Shown here: positions 44,756 to 53,619 of the stretch, in pieces
How positions within the stretch are numbered: position 1 is the first letter of the stretch
Layout of the letters: every line of letters begins with the position of its first letter
Assembly: GCF_900100255.1 (NCBI RefSeq)
Contig: NZ_FMTS01000003.1
Span: 186,001-250,000, forward strand
Direction of reading: 5' to 3'
DNA from: Asticcacaulis taihuensis
Lineage (GTDB): Bacteria; Pseudomonadota; Alphaproteobacteria; Caulobacterales; Caulobacteraceae
Length of the DNA stretch: 64,000 bases
Translations under genes and position numbers: made by a program
Notes under the pieces: model-generated
What the model saw: the letters and a program-made list of their open reading frames with translations, nothing else
The model's database searches: none
Told to the model about the DNA's origin: nothing

Positions 44756-45931
44756 ATGGCTGAACTTTTCAAGCAGACCTATTCGCGTCGTGATCTGGCG
44801 GCGCATACCGGTCAGTTGTCGCAATTCGCCGGTGTGCGTCTGATGACACTGGGAGATGGTGTCGAGCGCGGTGTACGGATGCTGGAATTCCGCACCGGTT
44901 CAGGCCTGCGCTTCACGGTGCTGCTTGATCGCGCTATGGATATTGCCGATTGTGAACATAACGGCCGGGCGGTCGGTTGGCATTCCCCTTCGGGTTTCAA
45001 ACATCCGGGTTTGCATGAGTATGAGGGCGAGGGCGGCCTCGGCTGGTTCCGCTCCTTTTCCGGCCTGATGGTGACCTGCGGCCTCGATCATATCCTTTTC
45101 ATGGATGACGATGCCGCCGATCAGTATCACTACGGCGCCCGCAAGACCGTCTCTTCGTCCCTGCATGGCCGCATCGGCACCATACCGGCGCGTCTGACCG
45201 GCTATGGCGAGCGCTGGAATGGCGATGAATGCACGCTGTGGGCAGAAGGCGTGGTCCAGCAATCGACCGTTTTCGGCGAGGATCTGCACCTGATCCGGCG
45301 GATCGAGGCGAAGCTCGGCTCTAACGACATCCATCTGCATGACCGCGTGGTCAATCATGGATTCTATCGCACGCCGCATATGTATTGCTACCATATCAAT
45401 GTCGGCCATCCGGTTCTGGCTGAAGGTTCGCGTTATGTGGCGCCGATCCGTGATGTCATCTGGGCTGCCCACGCTGATGATTACCGGAAGCAGGGCGTCG
45501 GCTATCATACCCTGTCCGAACCAAAACTGAACTTCCACGAACAGGTCTGGCAGCATGATATGCAGGCCGATGCGGCGGGCAGGGTCAATGTCGCTTTGGT
45601 CAATGAAAACATTGGCTTCGGTTTTGAAGTTGAGGTTCTGAAAGAACAGTTTCCGGCCATGTACGAATGGCAGAATCTCCAGGCCGGTCACTACGCGCTA
45701 GGGATTGAACCATCCACCAATCATGTTTTTGGCAAGCCATTTGCGAAAGAGCGCGGCGAACTCATCTGGCTCGAACATGGCGATGAACGCCACTACGACA
45801 GTGTCTTCCGTATCTTGCCGGATAGTGGGACTGTGGCGGATGCGGTTCGCCGTATCGAAGCGGTAAGCCATCAGCCAGCCGAGGAATACCCCGCGCCATC
45901 GGGCAGTTTTCCGCCGATCGGGGGCCGCTGA
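44756..45931 (+). CDS. DUF4432 aldose-1-epimerase-like protein
   Basis: A 391-residue protein of the galactose-mutarotase-like beta-sandwich superfamily (DUF4432 type). Supporting stretches are MLEFRTGSGLRFTVLLDRAMDIADCEHNG split over the first 90 residues, SFSGLMVTCGLDH, the two-histidine region SSSLHGRIGT and PHMYCYHINVGHPVL, and LGIEPSTNHVFG near the end. Family members probably equilibrate sugar anomers, but some may act on other sugar forms. ATG 44756 is chosen because the promoter's start site lies upstream of it. It leads a long operon with 1-base TGATG overlap to the SDR. Cytoplasmic, no signal peptide. Confidence 0.82.
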   Translation: MAELFKQTYSRRDLAAHTGQLSQFAGVRLMTLGDGVERGVRMLEFRTGSGLRFTVLLDRAMDIADCEHNGRAVGWHSPSGFKHPGLHEYEGEGGLGWFRSFSGLMVTCGLDHILFMDDDAADQYHYGARKTVSSSLHGRIGTIPARLTGYGERWNGDECTLWAEGVVQQSTVFGEDLHLIRRIEAKLGSNDIHLHDRVVNHGFYRTPHMYCYHINVGHPVLAEGSRYVAPIRDVIWAAHADDYRKQGVGYHTLSEPKLNFHEQVWQHDMQADAAGRVNVALVNENIGFGFEVEVLKEQFPAMYEWQNLQAGHYALGIEPSTNHVFGKPFAKERGELIWLEHGDERHYDSVFRILPDSGTVADAVRRIEAVSHQPAEEYPAPSGSFPPIGGR

Positions 45932-46677
45932 TGCAGGGCCGGACGATCCTCTATACCGGCGCGGCTGGCGGTCTGGGGCTGCAAACCACGCTGAACTTTC
46001 TGTCGCGCGGCGCCACCGTAGTGGCCGTCGATCATGACGACACGAAGATTGCGGCCCTGACTTCAGCGGCTTCGGCTGTCACCAGTGGCCGCTTGCTGGT
46101 GACACGTTCGGACATGTCTGATCTCGAAGGGTTTCGCACCGCTATCCGGGCGCGCCGGGAAGAGACGGGCGGCTTCGATGTGGTCATCAATAATGCCGCC
46201 ATCTATCCCTCGAAATCTTTTGAGGAATTTACCGTCGAAGAGCATCAGACGGTCCAGCGCATCAATGTTGATGCCGGCATTGTCGCCGTGCAGGAAGCCT
46301 TGCCGGGCATGAAGGCGAAGGGGTTCGGCCGCATCATCAATATTGCCTCGATCACGCTTTCGGGCGGCTGGCCGAATATCTACCCTTACGTCGCCTCAAA
46401 GGGTGCTCTGATCGGCCTGACCCACGCCTGGGCGCGCGAATTTGGCCCCTATGGCATCACCGTCAATGCCATTTCGCCCGGTGCCTTCCCGACCGATGCC
46501 GAGGCCATCAATCCCGATCCCGAAGGTTATAACCGCCACGTCCTGGCCCAGCAGGCGATCAAGCGCCGTGGCCATGTCGGCGATATCGCCAACGCCATCG
46601 CCTTCCTGAGCTCCGAAGACACAGGTTTCATCACTGGCCAGACGCTGAACGTCAATGGCGGCTGGGTGATGGATTAA
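45931..46677 (+). CDS. SDR dehydrogenase of the CoA-type sugar operon
   Basis: A 248-residue classical short-chain dehydrogenase. Cofactor motif TGAAGGLG (about 9-16), NNAA (about 89-92), catalytic Ser in NIASITLSGG and Y-x-x-x-K as YVASK; DHDD after the second strand suggests NAD rather than NADP. It probably oxidises a sugar or sugar acid in this operon; a 6-deoxy-L-sugar 1-dehydrogenase is one option, but the substrate is not proven. Overlaps the epimerase stop by one base, and lies 27 bases before the CoA-transferase. Confidence 0.87.
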   Translation: MQGRTILYTGAAGGLGLQTTLNFLSRGATVVAVDHDDTKIAALTSAASAVTSGRLLVTRSDMSDLEGFRTAIRARREETGGFDVVINNAAIYPSKSFEEFTVEEHQTVQRINVDAGIVAVQEALPGMKAKGFGRIINIASITLSGGWPNIYPYVASKGALIGLTHAWAREFGPYGITVNAISPGAFPTDAEAINPDPEGYNRHVLAQQAIKRRGHVGDIANAIAFLSSEDTGFITGQTLNVNGGWVMD

Positions 46678-46704
46678 AACAGATTCATAAGGACTTGATT
46701 TCAC

Positions 46705-47898
46705 ATGGGTATCTTAAGCGGCATTCGCGTTCTCGATTGCTCCATCGCCATGGCCGGGCCGTTCGCGGCGCAGCGCATGGGCGATATGGGGGCGGACGTT
46801 ATCAAGGTGGAACCGACCACGGGGGAATGGCAGCGCCATGCCCCGGCCGGGGGCGCCTCGGGCAACGAGATCAATGTCTCCTTCCTGTCGCTGAACCGCA
46901 ACAAGCGGTCACTGGCGGTCGATCTCAAATTACCGGAAGGCAAGGCTCTGCTGCTCGATCTCGTCAAATCGGCCGATGTTTTTCTACAGAATTATCGTCC
47001 TGGCGTGGCGGCGCGATTAGGTGTCGATTACGAGACGCTTTCGGCCATCAATCCGAAGCTGATCTATGTCTCGATGTCGGGCTATGGCGAGGACGGTCCC
47101 TACAAGAACTATCCCGGCCAGGATTTGCTGCTGCAATCCATGTCGGGCGCCATGATGTCGGCCGGATCGAAGGATACGCCGCCATCGCCGGCCGGCCAGT
47201 ATCTCGTCGACGCAATCACCGCCTATACCGCCTTTGAAGGCGCGCTGGCGGCGCTGTTCCACCGTGAACGCACGGGTGAGGGGCAAAAGGTGGAAGTCAA
47301 TATGTTAGATGCCATCACCACCATCCAGATGCAGGAACTGTCGGTCTTCACCGTTGGCAAAAAGCCACAGACGCGTTCGGTCGAGCCGCACGCCCATAGC
47401 TATATCCGCGCCCCCTATGGTGTCTTCAAGACGAAGGACAGCTATATCACCATCGCCATGGCCAATCTGAAAAAGCTGGGTGAACTGATCAATGAGCCCT
47501 TCTTCGCCGATCTGGAGGACCAGACGGATTCGTGGACCTACCGAGATGAAATCTACGCCATGACGCGCATCAAGCTGGAGGAAAGGACGACCCAGGAATG
47601 GCTCGATCTGTTCCGTCCGGTCGATATCTGGTGCGGCCCGGTCTATGGCTATGAAGATGTCGTCAATGATCCGCAGATCAAGCATAACGGCACCTTTGTC
47701 GAATATGACCATCCGACCGAAGGCCGTGTGAAGACGCCTGGCTTCCCGATCAAGTTTTCCAAGACGCCTTCAACCGTTGATCGCGGCGCCCCGCGCGTGG
47801 GTGAGCACACACGCGAAATCCTGTCCGCGGCGGGTAAATCCGATGCCGAGATCGAGGCCTTGTTGGCCAGCGGTGCAGTGAAGCAGGCAAATGTCTAA
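46705..47898 (+). CDS. Class III CoA-transferase (CaiB/BaiF family)
   Basis: A 397-residue family III CoA-transferase, which moves CoA between carboxylic acids through an enzyme-bound anhydride and thioester. N-terminal GIRVLDCSIAMAGPFAAQ, then NRNKRSLAVDLK, QNYRPGVAARLG and the catalytic-aspartate region YPGQDLLLQSMSG, with EGQKVEVNMLDA later. Length is as expected. CoA-transferases are unusual in sugar operons; here it stands between an SDR and an enoyl-CoA hydratase, suggesting that a sugar-derived acid is activated as a CoA thioester. The stop overlaps the next gene by 8 bases. The CoA donor is unknown. Confidence 0.9.
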   Translation: MGILSGIRVLDCSIAMAGPFAAQRMGDMGADVIKVEPTTGEWQRHAPAGGASGNEINVSFLSLNRNKRSLAVDLKLPEGKALLLDLVKSADVFLQNYRPGVAARLGVDYETLSAINPKLIYVSMSGYGEDGPYKNYPGQDLLLQSMSGAMMSAGSKDTPPSPAGQYLVDAITAYTAFEGALAALFHRERTGEGQKVEVNMLDAITTIQMQELSVFTVGKKPQTRSVEPHAHSYIRAPYGVFKTKDSYITIAMANLKKLGELINEPFFADLEDQTDSWTYRDEIYAMTRIKLEERTTQEWLDLFRPVDIWCGPVYGYEDVVNDPQIKHNGTFVEYDHPTEGRVKTPGFPIKFSKTPSTVDRGAPRVGEHTREILSAAGKSDAEIEALLASGAVKQANV

Positions 47899-48994
47899 AG
47901 TCAAATACAGGGGCCTGACCTGGGATCATCCGCGCGGGTTCAATGCGCTGGATGCGGCAGCGAAGGCTACGCCTGAACTGGGCCTGTCCTGGGATAAGCA
48001 TTCCCTGGAGGGTTTTGAGACGCATCCCATCGCCGATCTTTGCGAACAGTATGACCTGGTAGTGCTCGATCATCCGCATATCGGCGAGGCGGTGGCGGGT
48101 GATTGCCTGCGGCCGCTGGAGGATACCTTCACGCCGGAAGAGATCGTTGCCTGGCCGCGGGATTGCATCGGACCATCGCTGAAAAGCTACCAATTCGCCG
48201 GCAAGCATTGGGCGCTGCCGCTTGATGCCGCCACACAGGTCATGGCCTGCCGGGGCGGCATCGTTCCCCCTCAGACCTGGGATGAGGTGCTGGCTTTCGA
48301 TGGGCCGGTGGCCTTGTCATTGGCCGGGCCCCACGCGGCGCTCAGTTTTCAGTCGATCTGCGCGGCTCTGGGCGAACGTCCGGCGATGAAAGATCCGGAC
48401 GTGCTGATCAGCGAGGCGGTGGGCCTGACCGCGCTCGATATCATGCAGCGCCTGACCGATACATCGCCTTTGAGTGTGCGCGAAAAGAACCCGATCGGCA
48501 TTCTTCAGCATATGGTCGATCATGAGGATGTGGCTCTTTGCCCGCTGATCTATGGCTATGTGAACTATGCTAATGATCTGACCTTCGCCAATGCGCCCTG
48601 TAGCGCCGGAGGCATAGGTTCGACGCTTGGCGGTACGGGTATCGGTATCTCGAAGCGGTGCGAAATCACGCCCGCATTGCTTGATCACCTGCGCTGGCTG
48701 ATGTCTCCGCAGACACAGATCGGCTTCATTCCGGCTCATGATGGCCAGCCGTCGCTGCGGGCCGCCTGGCTGGATGCCGTGGTCAATGCGCGCTGGGGCG
48801 ATTTTTATCGAAACACGTATCAAACGCTGGAAACCGCCTATGTCCGGCCGCGTCATAATCGCGCCATCGCCTTCCAGACGGCCGCGTCAGAAGCCATCCG
48901 CGACACGCTTTATAAGCAGCGGTCACACGATCAACTATTGACTCAATTGCAAACCCTCTATGCCGGGACACGGGTTCCGGGTTCGGAGCGCTAA
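47891..48994 (+). CDS. Cytoplasmic solute-binding-protein-like protein
   Basis: A 367-residue protein resembling family 1 extracellular solute-binding proteins: DLVVLDHPHIGEAV, the hinge-like AGKHWALPLDAATQVMACR, then WDEVLAFDGPVALSL and GGIGSTLGGTGIGIS. It has no signal peptide, no lipobox and no membrane segment, and no ABC permease or ATPase is coded in the window. It overlaps the CoA-transferase by 8 bases and the enoyl-CoA hydratase by one (TAATG), so it is made in step with two CoA enzymes. A transport role is therefore unlikely; a cytoplasmic ligand-binding, chaperone or enzyme role is possible but unproven. Confidence 0.75.
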   Translation: MSKVKYRGLTWDHPRGFNALDAAAKATPELGLSWDKHSLEGFETHPIADLCEQYDLVVLDHPHIGEAVAGDCLRPLEDTFTPEEIVAWPRDCIGPSLKSYQFAGKHWALPLDAATQVMACRGGIVPPQTWDEVLAFDGPVALSLAGPHAALSFQSICAALGERPAMKDPDVLISEAVGLTALDIMQRLTDTSPLSVREKNPIGILQHMVDHEDVALCPLIYGYVNYANDLTFANAPCSAGGIGSTLGGTGIGISKRCEITPALLDHLRWLMSPQTQIGFIPAHDGQPSLRAAWLDAVVNARWGDFYRNTYQTLETAYVRPRHNRAIAFQTAASEAIRDTLYKQRSHDQLLTQLQTLYAGTRVPGSER

Positions 48995-49764
48995 TGTCTG
49001 AAGAACTGTTATTCGAGGTGGATGGCCATGTCGCCGTCATCACCATCAACCGTCCGGCGAAGCTCAACTCGATGACGCCGGAAATGGCCTATGCCCTCGA
49101 AGCCGCCGTGGCCGAGTGCAACAAGAGCAATACCATCCGCTGCGTAATCGTCACCGGCGCCGGCGAACGCGCCTTCTGCGCCGGGTCTGATATCCGCACG
49201 CTCGACGACTACGCCACGCCGTGGGAGTTCCGTAATCGCGGCGATTATTGCGACGCCATCCGCCTGTGCCTGAAGCCGACCATAGCCGCGGTCAATGGCT
49301 ATGCCTTCGGCGGCGGTCTGGAAACGGCCATGAGCTGCGATATCCGCATCGCCTCGTCAAATGCGCAGTTTGCCGCCCCGGAAATCAAGCTCGGCTGGAT
49401 CGGCGGCGGCGGCATGGCGGCGGGGCTGGTCCATTCGATCGGCGCCTCCAATGCCTCGCTGATGATCCTGACGGGCGATGCCATCACCGCGCAGAAGGCC
49501 GAGCAATGGGGGCTGGTCAGCGAGGTCTGCGAACCGGCGGACCTGATGCCCCGCGCCCGCGCCATCGCCGAAACCATCGCCAGCCGCGCCCCCATCGCCG
49601 CAGAGACCGGCAAGCTCAATCTGCGCGCTGCCCATACCATGCCCTATGAAAAGGCTGTGGAATATGAGCGCGATCTGCAAACCATCTGCTTTGCCACCGA
49701 AGATGCCCAGGAAGGCCGCGCCGCCTTCAAGGAAAAACGTGCGCCGGTATTCAACAGGCGTTAG
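48994..49764 (+). CDS. Enoyl-CoA hydratase/isomerase family protein
   Basis: A 256-residue crotonase-fold enzyme. The CoA-binding and oxyanion-hole region is visible as AGERAFCAGSDIR (about 55-67) and YAFGGGLETAMSCDIRIA (about 102-119); GWIGGGGMAAGLVHSIG follows, where the usual PxxGGxxxL pattern and a catalytic glutamate are changed (APEIKLGWIGGGG). The product may be a hydratase, dehydratase (carnitinyl-CoA type) or isomerase. It sits after the CoA-transferase and solute-binding-like gene in one tightly coupled block, so it probably acts on the CoA thioester made there. Confidence 0.88.
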   Translation: MSEELLFEVDGHVAVITINRPAKLNSMTPEMAYALEAAVAECNKSNTIRCVIVTGAGERAFCAGSDIRTLDDYATPWEFRNRGDYCDAIRLCLKPTIAAVNGYAFGGGLETAMSCDIRIASSNAQFAAPEIKLGWIGGGGMAAGLVHSIGASNASLMILTGDAITAQKAEQWGLVSEVCEPADLMPRARAIAETIASRAPIAAETGKLNLRAAHTMPYEKAVEYERDLQTICFATEDAQEGRAAFKEKRAPVFNRR

Positions 49765-49791
49765 AAGAAGAAAAACCGAGAGATTCCCTGT

Positions 49792-50763
49792 ATGACCCGT
49801 CCCAAAGTTCTGCTCACCCGCCCATGGCCCGAAGCCGCCCAAGCCTATATGCAGGCGCATTACGATACGACGGTCAACGACAGCGGCAAGCCGCTGACAC
49901 CCGAGCAGCTCAAGGCGGCGATGACGGAATACGACGCCCTGTGCCCGACCGTCACTGACAAGCTGACGGCGGAAATCTTCGCCACGCCGAATGCGCGGGT
50001 AAGGATGATCGGTAATTTCGGCGCCGGCTACGAGCATATCGATATCGAGGCGGCGAAAAAGGCCGGGATCGTTGTGTCCAACACGCCCGATGTGCTGACC
50101 GAGGCCACCGCCGACATCGCCCTGATGCTGATGCTGATGGCGTCTCGCCGCGCCTCCGAAGGCGAGCGCCAGTTGCGCGAAGGCGGCTGGAAGGGCTGGG
50201 GCACCACAGCGCTTATGGGGCAATCCCTCGAAGACAAGACCCTGGGCCTGGTCGGTTTCGGCCGCATTGCCCAGGTGACGGCGCACAAGGCACGGACGGC
50301 GCTCGGCATGAAAATCGCCTATTTCAGCCGCCGTCAAACCACAGCCGATATCGAAACAGCGCATGAAGCGCGCTATGTTGGTAGCCTCGAAGACCTGGCG
50401 GCACAGTCTGATGTGTTGTCGCTGCATACGCCGGGCGGACCGGAAACCTATCATATGGTCAATGCGCGTCTGCTGGGGCTGATGAAGCCGACCGCGATCC
50501 TGATCAATACGGCGCGCGGCTCGGTGGTCAATGAGGAGGATCTGGCGGCGGCGCTGAAAGCCGGCACCATCTGGTCGGCAGGGCTTGACGTCTATGAACG
50601 CGAACCGGTGGTCAATCCGGCCCTGCTGCCGCTCAATAATGTCGTCCTGTTGCCGCATCTCGGCAGCGCCACCATCGAGACGCGCAACGCCATGGGGATG
50701 CGCGCGGCGAAAAATGTCGATCAGTTCTTCGCGGGGGAGCCCGTCGGTGACCGGGTCGCTTGA
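49792..50763 (+). CDS. D-2-hydroxyacid dehydrogenase (glyoxylate/hydroxypyruvate reductase type)
   Basis: A 323-residue NAD(P)-dependent D-isomer hydroxyacid dehydrogenase. FGAGYEHIDIEAAKK and TPDVLTEATADIALML belong to the substrate domain, GLVGFGRIAQ is the cofactor motif, and the catalytic trio is seen as NTARGSVV (Arg), YEREPVVN (Glu) and LPHLGSAT (His). Close to GyaR/GhrB-type glyoxylate and hydroxypyruvate reductases. The next gene is a glycerate kinase, so hydroxypyruvate to D-glycerate is a sensible step. Its stop lies inside the start of that kinase gene. Confidence 0.9.
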   Translation: MTRPKVLLTRPWPEAAQAYMQAHYDTTVNDSGKPLTPEQLKAAMTEYDALCPTVTDKLTAEIFATPNARVRMIGNFGAGYEHIDIEAAKKAGIVVSNTPDVLTEATADIALMLMLMASRRASEGERQLREGGWKGWGTTALMGQSLEDKTLGLVGFGRIAQVTAHKARTALGMKIAYFSRRQTTADIETAHEARYVGSLEDLAAQSDVLSLHTPGGPETYHMVNARLLGLMKPTAILINTARGSVVNEEDLAAALKAGTIWSAGLDVYEREPVVNPALLPLNNVVLLPHLGSATIETRNAMGMRAAKNVDQFFAGEPVGDRVA

Positions 50764-51547
50764 AGCGGTTGAAGTGTGCGTTCAGGGCTGGCTAAAGTCA
50801 GCCCGAAAACCTTTTGTTTTGGGCATCTGCGGCGCGCAGGGCTCCGGCAAATCAACCTTGAGCGACAGACTGGCCGCGCATCTGGAAGGCGAGGGGCTGA
50901 AGGTTGCGCTCCTGTCGCTGGATGATCTCTATCTGGCGCCGGAAGCCCGGCCGGTCGATATCTCACCTTTGTTCGCCACGCGCGGTGTACCGGGCACGCA
51001 TGATGTCGCCTTGGGAGAACGCATATTCGCCAGTCTGAAAGCCGGACAACCGACACGCCTGCCGCGTTTCGACAAGGCCAGTGACCGGCCTTTCACGGAA
51101 GAGAACTGGCCGGAAATCGCCGCGCCGGACGTGGTTATATTTGAAGGCTGGTGCGTCGGGGCGAGGGCGCAATCTGACACAGAGCTGACTGAGCCGGTCA
51201 ATGATCTGGAACGCGAGGACGACGGCGCCTGGCGGCGGGCGGTGAATGACTCGCTGAAAGGGCCTTACGCTGATCTGTTCCGTCATATCGACCGGCTGAT
51301 CCTGCTGGCCGCCCCCGGTTTCGAAATCGTGCGCGACTGGCGGATCGAGCAGGAAAATGCCTTGCGCGCGCGCCTGTCAGCCGAAGGGCGTACTGGCGCG
51401 AAGGTGATGAGTGATGAAGAAGTCGGTCGGTTTATCCAGTATTACGAGCGCCTGACCCGCCATATCCTGCAAACCATGCCCGCCTATGCCGACCTGACCT
51501 TGCAACTTGATTCATCTCGGAATATGAAACCAAGTCCGAAATACTGA
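50747..51547 (+). CDS. D-glycerate kinase, GLYK/P-loop type
   Basis: A 266-residue P-loop kinase of the plant/yeast-type D-glycerate 3-kinase group. Walker A is GAQGSGKST (residues 29-37 of the product), followed by LLSLDDLYL, the DDxY signature, and TRGVPGTHD; VIFEGWCVGARA is the usual second motif. GTG 50747 is chosen because GGGGGAG is about 8 bases upstream and the frame before it overlaps the dehydrogenase gene. It overlaps that gene by 17 bases. Family members make 3-phosphoglycerate from D-glycerate, linking this operon to central metabolism. Confidence 0.85.
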   Translation: MTGSLEAVEVCVQGWLKSARKPFVLGICGAQGSGKSTLSDRLAAHLEGEGLKVALLSLDDLYLAPEARPVDISPLFATRGVPGTHDVALGERIFASLKAGQPTRLPRFDKASDRPFTEENWPEIAAPDVVIFEGWCVGARAQSDTELTEPVNDLEREDDGAWRRAVNDSLKGPYADLFRHIDRLILLAAPGFEIVRDWRIEQENALRARLSAEGRTGAKVMSDEEVGRFIQYYERLTRHILQTMPAYADLTLQLDSSRNMKPSPKY

Positions 51548-51568
51548 CCAGACTGCGTTGAGACACAC

Positions 51569-52699
51569 ATGATCATTTCCGCCGCCACCGATTATCGCGA
51601 AGCCGCCAAACGCAAGCTGCCGCGCTTCCTGTTCGATTATCTCGACGGCGGCTCCTATGCCGAAATGACCCTGCGCAACAATGTGTCGGACCTATCGTCC
51701 CTGGCCCTGCGCCAGCGCATCCTGAAGAACGTCGCCGACCTGTCGCTGGAAACCGAACTGTTCGGCGAGAAGATGGCCATGCCTGTGGGGCTGGCGCCGG
51801 TGGGCTTAGGCGGCATGTATGCCCGCCGCGGTGAGGTGCAGGTAGCTAGAGCCGCGAAGAAGGCGCGCATTCCCTACATTATTTCAACGGTTTCGTTGTG
51901 CCCTCTTGAGGAAATCGTTGAGAAGTCCGGCTGTGATATCTGGTTCCAGCTTTATGTGCTGAAGGATCGTGGCTTCATGAAGCACGCGCTCGAACGGGCG
52001 CAGGCACTCGGCGTCACCAAGCTGGTCTTCACCGTCGATATGCCGGTGCCAGGGGCGCGCTACCGCGACAAGCATTCCGGCATGAGCGGCGATTTTGGTC
52101 CGATCCGCCGCATCATCCAGGCGATGATGAAGCCGGAATGGGCCTATGATGTCGGCCTGCGCGGCACGCCGCACGATCTGGGGAATGTGTCGAAATATCT
52201 CGGCAAGGCCACGGGGCTGGAGGACTATATCGGCTGGCTGGGCGCCAATTTCGACCCCAGCATCAACTGGTCCGATCTCGAATGGATCCGCGACATGTGG
52301 AAAGGGCCGATGATCATCAAGGGCATCCTCGATCCAGAAGACGCGAAGGACGCGGTGAAATTCGGCGCTGACGGCATCGTGGTCTCCAACCACGGCGGCC
52401 GTCAGCTCGATGGCGCGCTCTCGACCTGCAAGGCCTTGCCGGCCATCGCCGATGCGGTGGGCGACGACCTGACCATACTGGCGGATTCCGGTATCCGTAC
52501 AGGTCTGGACGTGGTGCGGATGCTGGCATTGGGGGCGAAAGGCGTGCTGCTGGGGAGGGCCTATATCTACGCCCTGGCAACGCATGGCGAGGCGGGCGTC
52601 ACCAATCTGCTGGGCCTGATCGAAAAGGAAATGCGCACGGCCATGGCGCTCACCGGCGTGAAAACCATCGCCGAAATCGATCGCAACCTGCTGGCCTGA
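51569..52699 (+). CDS. lldD: FMN-dependent L-lactate dehydrogenase
   Basis: A 376-residue FMN alpha-hydroxyacid oxidoreductase of the LldD type, giving pyruvate and passing electrons to the quinone pool. The N-terminus has [16 protein letters not shown], typical of Lld[17 protein letters not shown] and the catalytic histidine in [10 protein letters not shown] follow. Length fits. L-lactate is the expected product of FAH-type cleavage of 2,4-diketo-3-deoxy-L-fuconate, so this enzyme would complete the neighbouring 6-deoxysugar pathway, although glycolate-type substrates are possible. It is the last gene of the operon and ends at a hairpin shared with the convergent FAH gene. Confidence 0.9.
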   Translation: MIISAATDYREAAKRKLPRFLFDYLDGGSYAEMTLRNNVSDLSSLALRQRILKNVADLSLETELFGEKMAMPVGLAPVGLGGMYARRGEVQVARAAKKARIPYIISTVSLCPLEEIVEKSGCDIWFQLYVLKDRGFMKHALERAQALGVTKLVFTVDMPVPGARYRDKHSGMSGDFGPIRRIIQAMMKPEWAYDVGLRGTPHDLGNVSKYLGKATGLEDYIGWLGANFDPSINWSDLEWIRDMWKGPMIIKGILDPEDAKDAVKFGADGIVVSNHGGRQLDGALSTCKALPAIADAVGDDLTILADSGIRTGLDVVRMLALGAKGVLLGRAYIYALATHGEAGVTNLLGLIEKEMRTAMALTGVKTIAEIDRNLLA

Positions 52700-52709
52700 T
52701 ATGAAAAGG

Positions 52710-52731
52710 GCCTCCGGATTGATCCGGAGGC
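52710..52731. terminator. Terminator hairpin between lldD and the FAH gene
   Basis: Perfect 10-bp stem GCCTCCGGAT/ATCCGGAGGC with almost no loop; TTTTTT follows at 52738-52743 on the plus strand. Mainly ends the rightward operon, and possibly also the leftward FAH transcript. Confidence 0.75.
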
Positions 52732-52740
52732 ACTTGGTTT

Positions 52741-53586
52741 TTATGCAGCGCCTACGGTCTGCTTCTGGGTGCCCAAACCTTCGATGCCCAGTTCCATGAC
52801 ATCGCCGACATTGAGGTAGATCGGGTCCGGCTTCTGGCCAAGGCCGACGCCCGGCGGGGTGCCGGTCGAGATCACGTCGCCCGGATGCAGCGACATGAAC
52901 TGCGAGAGGTAATGGACCAGGAAGGCAGGCTTGAAGACCATGGTCGACGTCGAGCCATTCTGGAAGCGCTTGCCGTTGACGTCCAGCCACATGTGCAGGT
53001 TATTGACATCGCCGGCCTCGTCCTTGGTCACCAGCCAGGGCCCGATCGGGCCGAAGGTGTCGCAGCCCTTGCCCTTGTCCCAGGTGCCGCCGCGCTCGAT
53101 CTGGAAGTTGCGTTCCGAAACGTCATTGATGGTGCAGTAACCGGCCACATAGTCCAGCGCTTCGGCTTCGGACACATAGGACGCCTTCTTGCCGATAACG
53201 AGGCCCAGTTCGACCTCCCAGTCGAGCTTGGTCGAGCCGCGCGGCTTCAGCACCTCGTCATTGGGGCCGACGATGGCTGAGGTCGCCTTCATGAACAGGA
53301 CAGGCTCGTCCGGCACCGGCAGGTTGCTCTCGGCGGCGTGGTCGGCATAGTTGAGGCCGATGCAGATGAACTTGCCGACGCGACCGACGCAGGGGCCATA
53401 GCGCGAACCGGCCGGGGCGAGGGGAAGCGTTGACGGATCGATGGCGGCGATCTTCACCAGGCCCTCGGCGGAGAGCACGTCGCCGGCGATATCATCGACC
53501 ACGCCTGAGAGGTCGCGGATCTGGCCTTCGGCATCGAGGATACCGGGTTTTTCAGAGCCCGACGGGCCGAAGCGGAGCAGTTTCAT
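52741..53586 (-). CDS. FAH-family 2,4-diketo-3-deoxy-L-fuconate hydrolase (probable)
   Basis: A 281-residue fumarylacetoacetate-hydrolase-family enzyme. The core has ICIGLNYADHAAES and the metal site DWEVELGLVIGK with NDVSERNFQ, then DVISTGTPPGVGLG. It is close to enzymes splitting 2,4-diketo-3-deoxy-L-fuconate or -rhamnonate into pyruvate and L-lactate. Next to it are the SDR expected to form the diketo acid and the L-lactate dehydrogenase. ATG 53586 gives the normal N-terminus (MKLLRFG); an open frame to 53634 runs into the repeat and is rejected. Ureidoglycolate lyase or acylpyruvase activity remains possible. Confidence 0.85.
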   Translation of the reverse strand: MKLLRFGPSGSEKPGILDAEGQIRDLSGVVDDIAGDVLSAEGLVKIAAIDPSTLPLAPAGSRYGPCVGRVGKFICIGLNYADHAAESNLPVPDEPVLFMKATSAIVGPNDEVLKPRGSTKLDWEVELGLVIGKKASYVSEAEALDYVAGYCTINDVSERNFQIERGGTWDKGKGCDTFGPIGPWLVTKDEAGDVNNLHMWLDVNGKRFQNGSTSTMVFKPAFLVHYLSQFMSLHPGDVISTGTPPGVGLGQKPDPIYLNVGDVMELGIEGLGTQKQTVGAA

Positions 53587-53619
53587 TGGGGAGGAATCCT
53601 TCAAGTATATTAAAGCAAG

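Noticed and set aside
49357-50658. 433-codon minus-strand frame opposite hydratase and dehydrogenase genes
   Set aside because: Antisense shadow, no domain; the sense genes have full family motifs.
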